From Streptomyces cellostaticus (GTDB lineage: Bacteria; Actinomycetota; Actinomycetes; Streptomycetales; Streptomycetaceae): 64,000 bases of DNA. Made by a program: the position numbers and the translations under genes. The notes under the pieces were generated by a model. The model saw nothing but the letters and a program-made list of their open reading frames with translations, ran no database searches and was not told the origin of the DNA. Below, one piece after another: positions 1-6,136 of the stretch (positions are counted from its first letter, which is position 1; each line of letters begins with the position of its first letter). The stretch lies in the NCBI RefSeq assembly GCF_001513965.1, contig NZ_KQ948024.1, forward strand, positions 143,508-207,507, given 5' to 3'.

Positions 1-1
1 C

Positions 2-907
2 GGCATCGGCAGCCGGCTCGGCACCTGGCTCGCCGAGCCCGAACACGCCGACCGCGTCACGGCAGAGCTGGCCACCGCACTCCGAGGCGCCCTGACCGTG
101 CTGCGCGACTCCGACGTCCAAGCAGTCGTCGGAGAAGCGATCACCCGGCGGGCCAACGCACAGGAGATCGCACCCGGCATCGGCAAGATGCTGGAGAAGA
201 TCGTCGCGGACGGCGGGCACAGACGCGTGGTCGACCTGGTGGTGACCCGCGCCCACGACTGGCTGATACTGCACCGCAACGACGTGATGGTCGCCGTGGA
301 GGGCGGCGCACCCGGCTGGACCCCACGATTCGTGGACAAGAAGGTCGGCGAACGCGTCTACAAGGAACTGCTGCGCTTCGTCACCGAGATGCGCGACATG
401 CCCTCCCACCCCGCACGCGGCGCCCTCGACCGCTTCCTCACCGACTTCGCCTCCGACCTCCAGTCCGACACCGACACCCGGGCACGCGTGGAACGCCTCA
501 AGGGCGAGGTGCTCGGCCGCGGCGAGGTACAGGACCTGATCGCGTCCGCCTGGACGGCCGTACGATCCATGATCGTCGCGGCGGCCGAGGACGAGCGCAG
601 CGAGCTGCGGCTGCGGGTGCGGGCCGCCCTCCTCTCCCTCGGCACCCGGATGGCGAGCGAACCGAAGGTGCAGGACAAGGTCGACAGCTGGGTCGAGGGC
701 GCGGCCGTGCACATCGTGACCACCTACCGCAAGGAGATCACCTCCCTGATCACCGACACCGTGGCCGGCTGGGACGCCGAGCACACCACCCGCAAGATCG
801 AGGCGCACATCGGCCGCGACCTGCAGTTCATCCGCATCAACGGCACGGTGGTGGGCTCACTGGCGGGGCTGCTGATCTACGTGGTGTCGCGCGGGCTCGG
901 GGCCTGA
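2..907 (+). CDS. DUF445 family membrane-associated protein (5' end outside window)
   Basis: The reading frame is open from the window edge (codon at 2) to TGA at 905-907, so the N terminus is missing; a GTG at 98 is internal to the frame and need not be the start. The visible part is a long charged helical protein ending in one hydrophobic segment (VGSLAGLLIYVVSRGLG), the layout of the C-terminal half of DUF445 proteins, in which long helices are followed by a terminal membrane helix. The family has no established biochemical role. The gene lies 46 nt upstream of rdgB on the same strand. Confidence 0.75.
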   Translation, partial: GIGSRLGTWLAEPEHADRVTAELATALRGALTVLRDSDVQAVVGEAITRRANAQEIAPGIGKMLEKIVADGGHRRVVDLVVTRAHDWLILHRNDVMVAVEGGAPGWTPRFVDKKVGERVYKELLRFVTEMRDMPSHPARGALDRFLTDFASDLQSDTDTRARVERLKGEVLGRGEVQDLIASAWTAVRSMIVAAAEDERSELRLRVRAALLSLGTRMASEPKVQDKVDSWVEGAAVHIVTTYRKEITSLITDTVAGWDAEHTTRKIEAHIGRDLQFIRINGTVVGSLAGLLIYVVSRGLGA

Positions 908-953
908 CCGGCCCACTCCGGCGGCAGGGGTGGCGCCAGGGATACTGACCCCC

Positions 954-1556
954 ATGACCCGCTTGATCCTCGCCACCCGCAACGCCGGAAAGATCACCGA
1001 GCTGAGGGCCATCCTCGCCAAGGCCGGACTCCCCCACGAACTCGTCGGCGCGGACGCCTACCCCGACGTCCCCGACGTCAAGGAAACCGGCGTCACCTTC
1101 GCCGAGAACGCCCTGCTGAAGGCCCACGCCCTGGCCCAGGCCACCGGCCTGCCCGCCGTCGCCGACGACTCCGGCCTCTGCGTCGACGTCCTCAACGGCG
1201 CCCCCGGCATCTTCTCCGCCCGCTGGGCAGGCCGCCACGGCGACGACAAGGCCAACCTGGAACTGCTTCTGGCCCAGCTGTCCGACATCGCCGAGCAGCA
1301 CCGGGGGGCGCACTTCGCTTGTGCGGCGGCGCTGGCGTTGCCGGATGGGAGGGAGCGGGTGGTCGAGGGGCAGCTGAGGGGTGTGCTGCGGCATGCGCCG
1401 GTGGGCACGAACGGGTTCGGGTACGACCCGATCCTTCAGCCGGAGGGCGAGACGCGGACTTGTGCCGAGCTGAGCGCTGAGGAGAAGAACGCGATCAGCC
1501 ATCGGGGGGAGGCGTTTCGGGCGTTGGTACCGGTGGTGCGGGAGTTGCTGGGCTGA
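954..1556 (+). CDS. rdgB: RdgB/HAM1 non-canonical purine NTP pyrophosphatase
   Basis: A 200-residue house-cleaning enzyme that hydrolyses dITP, XTP and ITP to monophosphates, keeping deaminated purines out of DNA and RNA. Visible family signatures are the N-terminal nucleotide-binding TRNAGK, the central ADDSGL and the C-terminal EKNAISHR. The ATG at 954 fits the family start; the frame extends eight codons further upstream without conserved sequence. It is followed by a strong hairpin at 1566-1603. In many actinobacteria rdgB directly follows rph; here rph lies 12 kb away on the opposite strand, so the pair has been split and inverted. Confidence 0.95.
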   Translation: MTRLILATRNAGKITELRAILAKAGLPHELVGADAYPDVPDVKETGVTFAENALLKAHALAQATGLPAVADDSGLCVDVLNGAPGIFSARWAGRHGDDKANLELLLAQLSDIAEQHRGAHFACAAALALPDGRERVVEGQLRGVLRHAPVGTNGFGYDPILQPEGETRTCAELSAEEKNAISHRGEAFRALVPVVRELLG

Positions 1557-1565
1557 GGACGCAAA

Positions 1566-1603
1566 AACGGCCTGCGAGTCGCACCTTCGATTCGCAGGCC
1601 GTT
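1566..1603. terminator. Bidirectional hairpin terminator between rdgB and tRNA-Leu
   Basis: Perfect 12-bp inverted repeat (AACGGCCTGCGA at 1566-1577 against 1592-1603, 14-nt loop). It lies 9 nt after rdgB on the plus strand and 5 nt beyond the 3' end of the tRNA on the minus strand, so it can end both transcripts. There is no long U-tract, as is common in Streptomyces. Confidence 0.8.
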
Positions 1604-1607
1604 CATG

Positions 1608-1691
1608 TGCGGCGGAAGGGATTCGAACCCTCAAGCCCGATCAAGGGCCACAGATCCTAAGTCTGCTGCGTCGCCGTTGCGCCACCGCCGC
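1608..1691 (-). tRNA. tRNA-Leu (anticodon UAG)
   Basis: Read on the minus strand, the 7-bp acceptor GCGGCGG/CCGCCGC (1685-1691 with 1609-1615) is followed by discriminator A at 1608. The anticodon stem GCAGA/UCUGU encloses loop CUUAGGA, giving anticodon UAG for Leu CUA codons. A long variable arm typical of class II tRNAs and a T arm containing GGTTCGAATCC are present. No CCA is encoded. This is not the bldA tRNA, which has anticodon UAA. Its first nucleotide is the last base of the stop codon of the HNH gene upstream. Confidence 0.95.
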
Positions 1692-2365
1692 TAGCCGCCT
1701 GCCATCGTACCGGGAGTCGCTGGCCGCCTTCTGCCTCCCCTGCACCAGGTGCTGGTGATCGCGTGGCAGTTGGGGCACAGCAGCCGAAGATTCTCCCGGC
1801 GGTTGTCGCGCCAGTCCCCGTTGATGTGGTCGATCTCGAGCGTCATGGGCTTCCCAAGCCACTCGGCGCCAACACCACACCTGGTGCACTGCTCGGGCAC
1901 GCCGACTTCGAACAGCGCGCGCCGCAGGCGTTTCGTTGCGATGCGGTGTCCGCCGTCGTGCCGTACCAGCACGTCCTCCGGCCGCTTGGCATTCCCACCC
2001 GGCTTCCCTCGCTGATGTGCCTGGCCCAAGAAGTGGGCAGTGACCAGGTCGTCGGCGGCGATCCACTTGTGCACCCTCGCGCGTTGTGCGCCGTTGTTGG
2101 CAAGACCCAGGCGCCGAAGCACTTCTGCAACGGAGTTCGACTCGCTGACAGCCGCCCGCAGCTCATCCTGCGTGGGCCGTGCCTTCCTGCCGCTGGGTGG
2201 AAAGTGAGAAATGTTGATCGCGAAGTGCGCGAATCGCTTCACGAGGTAACTGCGGAGGTAGCTATACGGCCGGGCACCGAAGAAGGCGATGACCTCGTCG
2301 AGGCTGGAGCACTGCTCGGCCGCCTGCGTCAACCGCTCACGGGAGTACTCCATGCGGCTGCTCAT
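1691..2365 (-). CDS. HNH endonuclease with two N-terminal repeat modules (copy 1)
   Basis: A 224-residue protein. The C-terminal zinc-binding HNH nuclease domain shows a CTRCG knuckle, the catalytic core LEIDHINGDWRDN and a second knuckle LCPNCH. The first ~105 residues hold two diverged repeats of about 48 residues, each with a helix-turn-helix-like pattern (SLDEVIAFFG, SVAEVLRRLG) and an ending of SHF or AHF type, probably for DNA recognition. It overlaps the upstream paralog by four bases (ATGA), has no clear ribosome-binding site, and is probably translationally coupled. Its TAG stop ends at 1691, the first base of tRNA-Leu. The biological role is unknown; free-standing homing-type or defence nucleases are possible. 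Confidence 0.8.
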   Translation of the reverse strand: MSSRMEYSRERLTQAAEQCSSLDEVIAFFGARPYSYLRSYLVKRFAHFAINISHFPPSGRKARPTQDELRAAVSESNSVAEVLRRLGLANNGAQRARVHKWIAADDLVTAHFLGQAHQRGKPGGNAKRPEDVLVRHDGGHRIATKRLRRALFEVGVPEQCTRCGVGAEWLGKPMTLEIDHINGDWRDNRRENLRLLCPNCHAITSTWCRGGRRRPATPGTMAGG

Positions 2366-3024
2366 ACGGCGCCAGCCCGAGCACGCCCCTTGCCACGCCC
2401 CCGATAACTGTCCGTCGTCGAGTGACAGTTAGGGCAGAGGAACCGCAGATTCTCGATGCGGTTGTCCCGCCAGTTGCCGTCGATGTGGTCGACCTCCAGC
2501 GGGAGCGGCTCGCCAAGCCAGACCGGTTCGATGCCGCAAAGGGCGCAGCGCTCCTCCACGCCCACCTCACTCATCGCCCTCTTGAGCCGTTGGCTCGGGA
2601 TTCGCAGGGCGTGCGCCGACGCGTCCTCCACAAGGATGTCCGCTGCCGTTCGGCGCCGCTGGTTGAACCTCATGCGCTCGGTTCGGACCACCGACGTGAA
2701 GTGCGAGGTATCGATGCCATACGCCTTGATCTTGCGGCCGATGTGCGTGTGATGCCCGCCAACGACCTCCAGCCCGAGACGGCGCAGCACTTCGTTCAAG
2801 CTGATCGAAGCGGCCACCGCCTGCTCAAGGACCTCCCGCGTCCACTTCACCCCCTCCCTCTCGAAGTGCGACACATCCACACCCAACTTCTTCATCCGCT
2901 CGAACACGTACCGCCGCGCCGAACTCCCCGGATCCACCCCCAACCTCTCCAACGCCTCCGACAAATTCCGCGCCCCCCGAGCCGCCTCCTCCAGCCGCTC
3001 CTTGGTGTACGCACTGGCCCCCAT
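2362..3024 (-). CDS. HNH endonuclease with two N-terminal repeat modules (copy 2)
   Basis: A 220-residue paralog of the next gene with the same architecture. Repeat 1 lies at about residues 6-53 (NLSEALERLG ... VDVSHF), repeat 2 at about 61-109 (SLNEVLRRLG ... IDTSHF), then an HNH domain (CALCG, LEVDHIDGNWRDN, LCPNCH) and a basic Arg/Gly tail. The ATG at 3024 is preceded by GGAGGG at a good distance, so this is the promoter-proximal gene of the pair. Closest resemblance is to HNH nucleases of actinobacterial phages and to orphan chromosomal copies. The duplication is evident from the matching domain order and the conserved motif WRDNRxEN. Confidence 0.8.
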   Translation of the reverse strand: MGASAYTKERLEEAARGARNLSEALERLGVDPGSSARRYVFERMKKLGVDVSHFEREGVKWTREVLEQAVAASISLNEVLRRLGLEVVGGHHTHIGRKIKAYGIDTSHFTSVVRTERMRFNQRRRTAADILVEDASAHALRIPSQRLKRAMSEVGVEERCALCGIEPVWLGEPLPLEVDHIDGNWRDNRIENLRFLCPNCHSTTDSYRGRGKGRARAGAV

Positions 3025-3108
3025 CGAGCCCCCTCCGTTCCGGGCGTGCGTTCGCCGCCCGTACGGAGTAACGAACCGGTTATCGGACAGTCACGCCTGA
3101 AATGCGAA

Positions 3109-3142
3109 GCGGCCCGCACCAGGTCACCCTGGTGCGGGCCGC
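3109..3142 (-). terminator. Hairpin terminator of the peroxiredoxin gene
   Basis: Perfect 15-bp inverted repeat (GCGGCCCGCACCAGG at 3109-3123 with 3128-3142) around a TCAC loop, 26 nt beyond the stop of bcp. It also separates bcp from the promoter region of the divergent HNH pair. Confidence 0.8.
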
Positions 3143-3167
3143 CAACGGCAGAAGCAGAAAGGGAGCC

Positions 3168-3635
3168 TCAGATCCCCAGGTCCTTGATGATCTTTGCTAC
3201 GTGGCCCGTGGCGCGGACGTTGTACAGGGCCCGTTCGACCTTGCCCTCCTCGTCCACGATCACCGTGGAGCGGATGACGCCCATGTATGTCTTGCCGTAG
3301 TTCTTCTTCTCGCCGAAGGCGCCGTAAGCGTCGAGGACCTTCTTGTCGGGGTCGGCGAGGAGGGTGACCTTCAGGGACTCCGCCTCGCGGAACTTCGCCA
3401 GCTTCTCCGGCTTGTCGGGGGAGATGCCGATGACGTCGTAGCCGGCGCCGGCCAGGAGGGAGAGGTTGTCCGTGAAGTCGCAGGCCTGCTTGGTGCAGCC
3501 GGGGGTCAGGGCAGCCGGGTAGAAGTAGACGATGACCTTGCGGCCCTTGTGGGAGGAAAGGGACACCTCGTTACCGTCGGCATCCGGGAGGGTGAAGGCG
3601 GGGGCCACGTCCCCCGGCTGGAGTCGCTCGCTCAT
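3168..3635 (-). CDS. bcp: Thioredoxin-dependent peroxiredoxin, BCP family
   Basis: A 155-residue cytoplasmic peroxidase that reduces hydrogen and alkyl peroxides with thioredoxin. The active-site stretch PAALTPGCTKQACDF puts the peroxidatic Cys at residue 47 and a resolving Cys at 52, the five-residue spacing of atypical 2-Cys BCP proteins. Canonical proteins have PxDxTPGC; here it is PAALTPGC, as in many actinobacterial members. Length and the C-terminal HVAKIIKDL helix agree with the family. It is monocistronic with its own terminator. Confidence 0.93.
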   Translation of the reverse strand: MSERLQPGDVAPAFTLPDADGNEVSLSSHKGRKVIVYFYPAALTPGCTKQACDFTDNLSLLAGAGYDVIGISPDKPEKLAKFREAESLKVTLLADPDKKVLDAYGAFGEKKNYGKTYMGVIRSTVIVDEEGKVERALYNVRATGHVAKIIKDLGI

Positions 3636-3728
3636 CGGGCCAGCGTAACCGGGGGGCCTTGCCGCGCGGTGCGGCCCGGAGCTGACAAACTGTCCGGAAC
3701 AGCATCAGGAGACTTCGGAGGCCGTACG

Positions 3729-4058
3729 GTGGCGGACACGTCGGACACCAGAACCCCGGCGCAGATCGAGGCGGACATCAAGCGCCGCCGTGATGTGCTG
3801 GCCGAGACGCTGGACGAGATCGGGGTGCGGGTGCATCCGAAGACGATCGTCGGGGATGCGAAGGCCAAGGTCGCCGCCCATGTCGATCACACGGTCGGGC
3901 GGGCCTATGTCCAGGTCAACCGGGTGGTGAGTGAGGTTCGGGCGCAGTTCGTCGACGAGGAGGGCGGGCTGCGGATGGAGCGGGTCGTGCCGGTCGCGCT
4001 GCTCGCCGTCGGTGTCGTCGGGCTGTTCGCGGTGGGTGGCCGGCGGCGTAAGGGCTGA
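3729..4058 (+). CDS. DUF3618 domain-containing small membrane protein
   Basis: A 109-residue protein starting at GTG 3729. The N-terminal part (TPAQIEADIKRRRDVLAETLDEI) is the DUF3618 signature. The middle is an amphipathic helical stretch, and the C terminus is a membrane helix (VVPVALLAVGVVGLFAVGG) with a basic RRRKG end. A longer frame runs upstream to 3102, but it overlaps bcp antisense and carries no conserved sequence. DUF3618 proteins often lie beside small envelope-stress proteins; the function is not established. Confidence 0.8.
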   Translation: MADTSDTRTPAQIEADIKRRRDVLAETLDEIGVRVHPKTIVGDAKAKVAAHVDHTVGRAYVQVNRVVSEVRAQFVDEEGGLRMERVVPVALLAVGVVGLFAVGGRRRKG

Positions 4059-4101
4059 CCCGGGGGCGTACGGGCCGGGCGAAGACAGGTAGGTTCGAGG
4101 C

Positions 4102-4461
4102 GTGAGCGCCAACAGAAATGTGCACAGCACCCCCCATCACGACAAGCTCCCCATCCGGATGCTGCACGACCGGGTTCTGGTCAAGCAGGAGACCGGCGAG
4201 GGCGAGCGGCGGTCGGGGGGCGGCATTCTGATTCCCGCCACCGCGGCGGTCGGGCGGCGGCTGGCCTGGGCCGAGGTCGTCGCGGTCGGCCAGAACGTGC
4301 GGACGGTGGAGCCCGGCGACCGTGTCCTGTTCGACCCGGAGGACCGGGCCGAGGTCGAGGTGCGGGGTGTGGCGTACGTGCTCATGCGCGAGCGGGATCT
4401 GCATGCCGTGGCCGCGGACCGTTTCGAGGGGTCGGAGGACTCCACGGGCCTGTATCTCTGA
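4102..4461 (+). CDS. GroES-like (Cpn10 fold) co-chaperone family protein
   Basis: A 119-residue protein with the Cpn10 pattern: an entry strand (IRMLHDRVLVKQE), a glycine-rich mobile-loop region (RRSGGGILIPAT), and KxGDRVLF-like VEPGDRVLFDPEDR near residue 70. It differs from the true GroES, which sits beside groEL; here no groEL is nearby and the C terminus carries an acidic tail (FEGSEDSTG). It starts at GTG 4102, 43 nt after the DUF3618 gene, so the two may be cotranscribed. It may be an accessory GroES-fold protein rather than the housekeeping co-chaperonin. Confidence 0.8.
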   Translation: MSANRNVHSTPHHDKLPIRMLHDRVLVKQETGEGERRSGGGILIPATAAVGRRLAWAEVVAVGQNVRTVEPGDRVLFDPEDRAEVEVRGVAYVLMRERDLHAVAADRFEGSEDSTGLYL

Positions 4462-4503
4462 AATCGGCGATCTCTGATCGGCGATCTCCGGATCGATGGC
4501 GAA

Positions 4504-4533
4504 GAGGGCTGGTGACCGTTGTCACCGGCCCTC
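4504..4533 (+). terminator. Hairpin terminator after the GroES-like gene
   Basis: Inverted repeat GAGGGCTGGTGAC (4504-4516) with GTCACCGGCCCTC (4521-4533), 13 bp with one G-U pair and a CGTT loop, followed by TTTGT. It isolates the downstream riboswitch transcript from the upstream genes. Confidence 0.8.
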
Positions 4534-4563
4534 TTTGTCGTTCGTTTGCTATGTTCGAAAGTG

Positions 4564-4610
4564 AGCCCGACGAGACGCGCCGTACCGGGTCAAAGGCAAA
4601 GACGACGCAC
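4564..4610 (+). promoter_or_regulatory. Guanidine-III (ykkC-III) riboswitch
   Basis: The stretch CCCGACGAGACGCGCCGTAC followed by CGGGTCAAAGGCAAAGACGACGC closely follows the guanidine-III riboswitch of Thermobifida fusca as I remember it. P1 pairs CCCG (4566-4569) with CGGG; the invariant ACGAG follows P1, and GCGCCGT forms the pseudoknot with the 3' GACGACGC (4601-4608). It lies about 30 nt upstream of the GGAGG of the Gdx/SugE gene, where ligand binding could free or expose the ribosome-binding site. The assignment is from sequence recall, not a covariance-model search. Confidence 0.85.
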
Positions 4611-4642
4611 CCCGTACGCATGAAGTCTCGGAGGTGCTCGTC

Positions 4643-4963
4643 ATGGCCTGGGTTCTGCTCGTCGTCGCCGGCCTGCTGGAAGTGGGCTGGTCGATCGGGA
4701 TGAAGTACACCGACGGGTTCAGTCGGCTCGTGCCCAGTGTGTTCACCGGTGCCGGGATCGTCGCCAGCATGGTCCTGCTGTCGTACGCCGCGAAGTCCCT
4801 GCCGATCGGTACCGCCTACGGCGTGTGGGTGGGCATCGGGGCGGCCGGTGCGGCGGTGCTCGGCATGGTGGTGCTGGGTGAGCCGGTCACCGCCGCCCGG
4901 ATCTTCTTCGTCTGTCTGCTCCTGGTCGCCGTGGTGGGGCTGAAGGCGACCTCGGGTCACTGA
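4643..4963 (+). CDS. sugE: SMR-family guanidinium exporter (Gdx/SugE type)
   Basis: A 106-residue four-helix small multidrug resistance protein. The invariant membrane glutamate is E13 in VVAGLLEVGWSIGMKYTDGF. The tract YTDGFSRLVPS and the helix KSLPIGTAYGVWVGIGAAG are those of the SugE/Gdx branch, which exports guanidinium in exchange for protons, rather than the EmrE/QacE drug branch. The start at 4643 is supported by GGAGGT at 4630-4635. The upstream guanidine-III riboswitch gives independent support for guanidinium as substrate. The 3' end overlaps the convergent lipoprotein gene by 7 nt. Confidence 0.93.
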   Translation: MAWVLLVVAGLLEVGWSIGMKYTDGFSRLVPSVFTGAGIVASMVLLSYAAKSLPIGTAYGVWVGIGAAGAAVLGMVVLGEPVTAARIFFVCLLLVAVVGLKATSGH

Positions 4964-5532
4964 CGGCACTTCGTTCCGACGAACAGTTTCACCGTTCCCG
5001 TGGGCACTGCTGCTGCGCCCTTTTCGGGTTGCTGATCGCAGACGCTCAGCCCGGCGAGCTTGCTCGCATTCACTTCACGGGTTTCGTTCGTGGCATCGTA
5101 GAAATGGATGCGCGCGGGCTGGTATCCGGAGTACAGAATTTCACGCTTGGCGTCCTCGGCACGCTTGCCCGCAACATCGGGAATCCTGGACGTTGCCCCC
5201 TTGCCGCCGATGCTGCGCGGGCACCGAGTGGAGCTCTGGACGACGTAGAACTTCACGGCCTGCATCTCGGGAACTGACTGCTGGAAACAAATCGTGTAGC
5301 GGTCCGCGGATTCAACATCGATGTAACGGCGCTGGTCTGTCGCGTCAACCGGCGAGACACCCAGACTGGCGTTGACTGCGCCGTCGATGCCTTGCTTCAG
5401 CGTTTTACCGACAGCCGACTCCATTTTAGGAAGCCGCCTGTGGCTCTCCTTTTTCGCACCCGTATTGCAAGCAGCCAGCAGGAAGGACATCGTGATCACG
5501 CCCCCCAGCCGTGCGAGATGCCTTGCCTTCAT
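4957..5532 (-). CDS. Lipoprotein with PASTA-like C-terminal domain
   Basis: A 191-residue protein with a lipoprotein signal: basic N terminus, hydrophobic core, and lipobox LLAAC with the lipidated Cys at 22. The last ~75 residues, beginning IPDVAGKRAEDAKREIL and ending GTVKLFVGTKC, follow the PASTA pattern (PDVxGxxxxxAxxxLxxxG ... VxxGTxVxLxV), usually a peptidoglycan- or muropeptide-sensing module. Three or more Cys in the mature part suggest disulfides. It lies on the strand opposite to sugE, with the two stop regions overlapping. The PASTA assignment rests on this pattern alone. Confidence 0.7.
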   Translation of the reverse strand: MKARHLARLGGVITMSFLLAACNTGAKKESHRRLPKMESAVGKTLKQGIDGAVNASLGVSPVDATDQRRYIDVESADRYTICFQQSVPEMQAVKFYVVQSSTRCPRSIGGKGATSRIPDVAGKRAEDAKREILYSGYQPARIHFYDATNETREVNASKLAGLSVCDQQPEKGAAAVPTGTVKLFVGTKCRQ

Positions 5533-5567
5533 TGCGCCTCTCCCTCAGTGGTCGGATACAGAAAGGT

Positions 5568-5600
5568 GCAGGGGCCTGAGATCATTACTCAGGCCCCTGC
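5568..5600 (-). terminator. Hairpin terminator of the small secreted protein gene
   Basis: Perfect 13-bp inverted repeat GCAGGGGCCTGAG (5568-5580) with 5588-5600 around a 7-nt loop, 37 nt beyond the stop at 5637. It also lies just upstream of the PASTA-like lipoprotein gene on the same strand. Confidence 0.8.
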
Positions 5601-5636
5601 TGTCAAAACGCGGTACCGCGATGAGGTGATGGCGAG

Positions 5637-6020
5637 TTACGAGGTCGAGACGGTCGAGGTGCTGAGGCAGGGCCAGATCAGTCCGCCGGTCGGGGTGCCC
5701 TGCCAATCGCCGAGCATCGCACCGAGTGCAATCGCCCTGTTCTCCGGCAGATCGAGATCCCAGGTCTTCACCGTGCCGTTACCGCTGTGATTCCAGTAGT
5801 AATACTGGGTGCCGTTCTCGATGATGCCTACGGCGGAGTGCCCATCCGCCTCGATGTCGTAAACCTTCAGGACGTCACCGTAAGTCTTGAAGGTGGACTT
5901 CGCTCCACAGCCAGGCGCCGCGTACTCGGTGTACGTGGTGTCGGCATATGCGGCAGTGGAGGTGAGAGCGATGCCGGCTGCTATGCCGCCCGCCAGGACG
6001 GCTTGCATCATCTTCCTCAT
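5637..6020 (-). CDS. Small secreted protein of unknown function
   Basis: A 127-residue protein with a clear Sec signal peptide (MRKMMQAVLAGGIAAGIALT, likely cleaved after AYA at residue 26). The mature part is about 100 residues, rich in Tyr, Gly and Thr, with only two Cys (PGCGA, WPC) that could form a disulfide. Its beta-rich pattern (VYDIEADGHSAVGIIENG) resembles the many small exported proteins of Streptomyces, but I do not recognise a family. It has its own terminator and is separated from the PBP gene by a hairpin at 6054-6081. Confidence 0.65.
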   Translation of the reverse strand: MRKMMQAVLAGGIAAGIALTSTAAYADTTYTEYAAPGCGAKSTFKTYGDVLKVYDIEADGHSAVGIIENGTQYYYWNHSGNGTVKTWDLDLPENRAIALGAMLGDWQGTPTGGLIWPCLSTSTVSTS

Positions 6021-6053
6021 GATTTCCCCCTTTTGAACAGGTCAACAACAGGA

Positions 6054-6081
6054 GTGCCGCCCGTTTTGTTGCGGGCGGCAC
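6054..6081 (-). terminator. Hairpin terminator of the penicillin-binding protein gene
   Basis: Perfect 10-bp inverted repeat GTGCCGCCCG (6054-6063) with 6072-6081, loop TTTTGTTG, 56 nt beyond the PBP stop codon. Confidence 0.7.
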
Positions 6082-6136
6082 TCACCGTGATCTTGCCTTA
6101 TTCATACCTGTCATGACCACTACAGAGCAAGGGGCG

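Noticed and set aside
1608..1691. tRNA-Leu as an integration site for an element carrying the HNH genes
   Set aside because: Integrative elements insert at the tRNA 3' part, but the HNH genes are at the 5' end. No integrase or duplicated tRNA 3' end was found.
1608..1691. tRNA-Leu as bldA
   Set aside because: The anticodon is UAG (CUA codons), not UAA.
3102..3728. N-terminal extension of the DUF3618 frame
   Set aside because: Overlaps bcp antisense; the DUF3618 signature starts just after GTG 3729.
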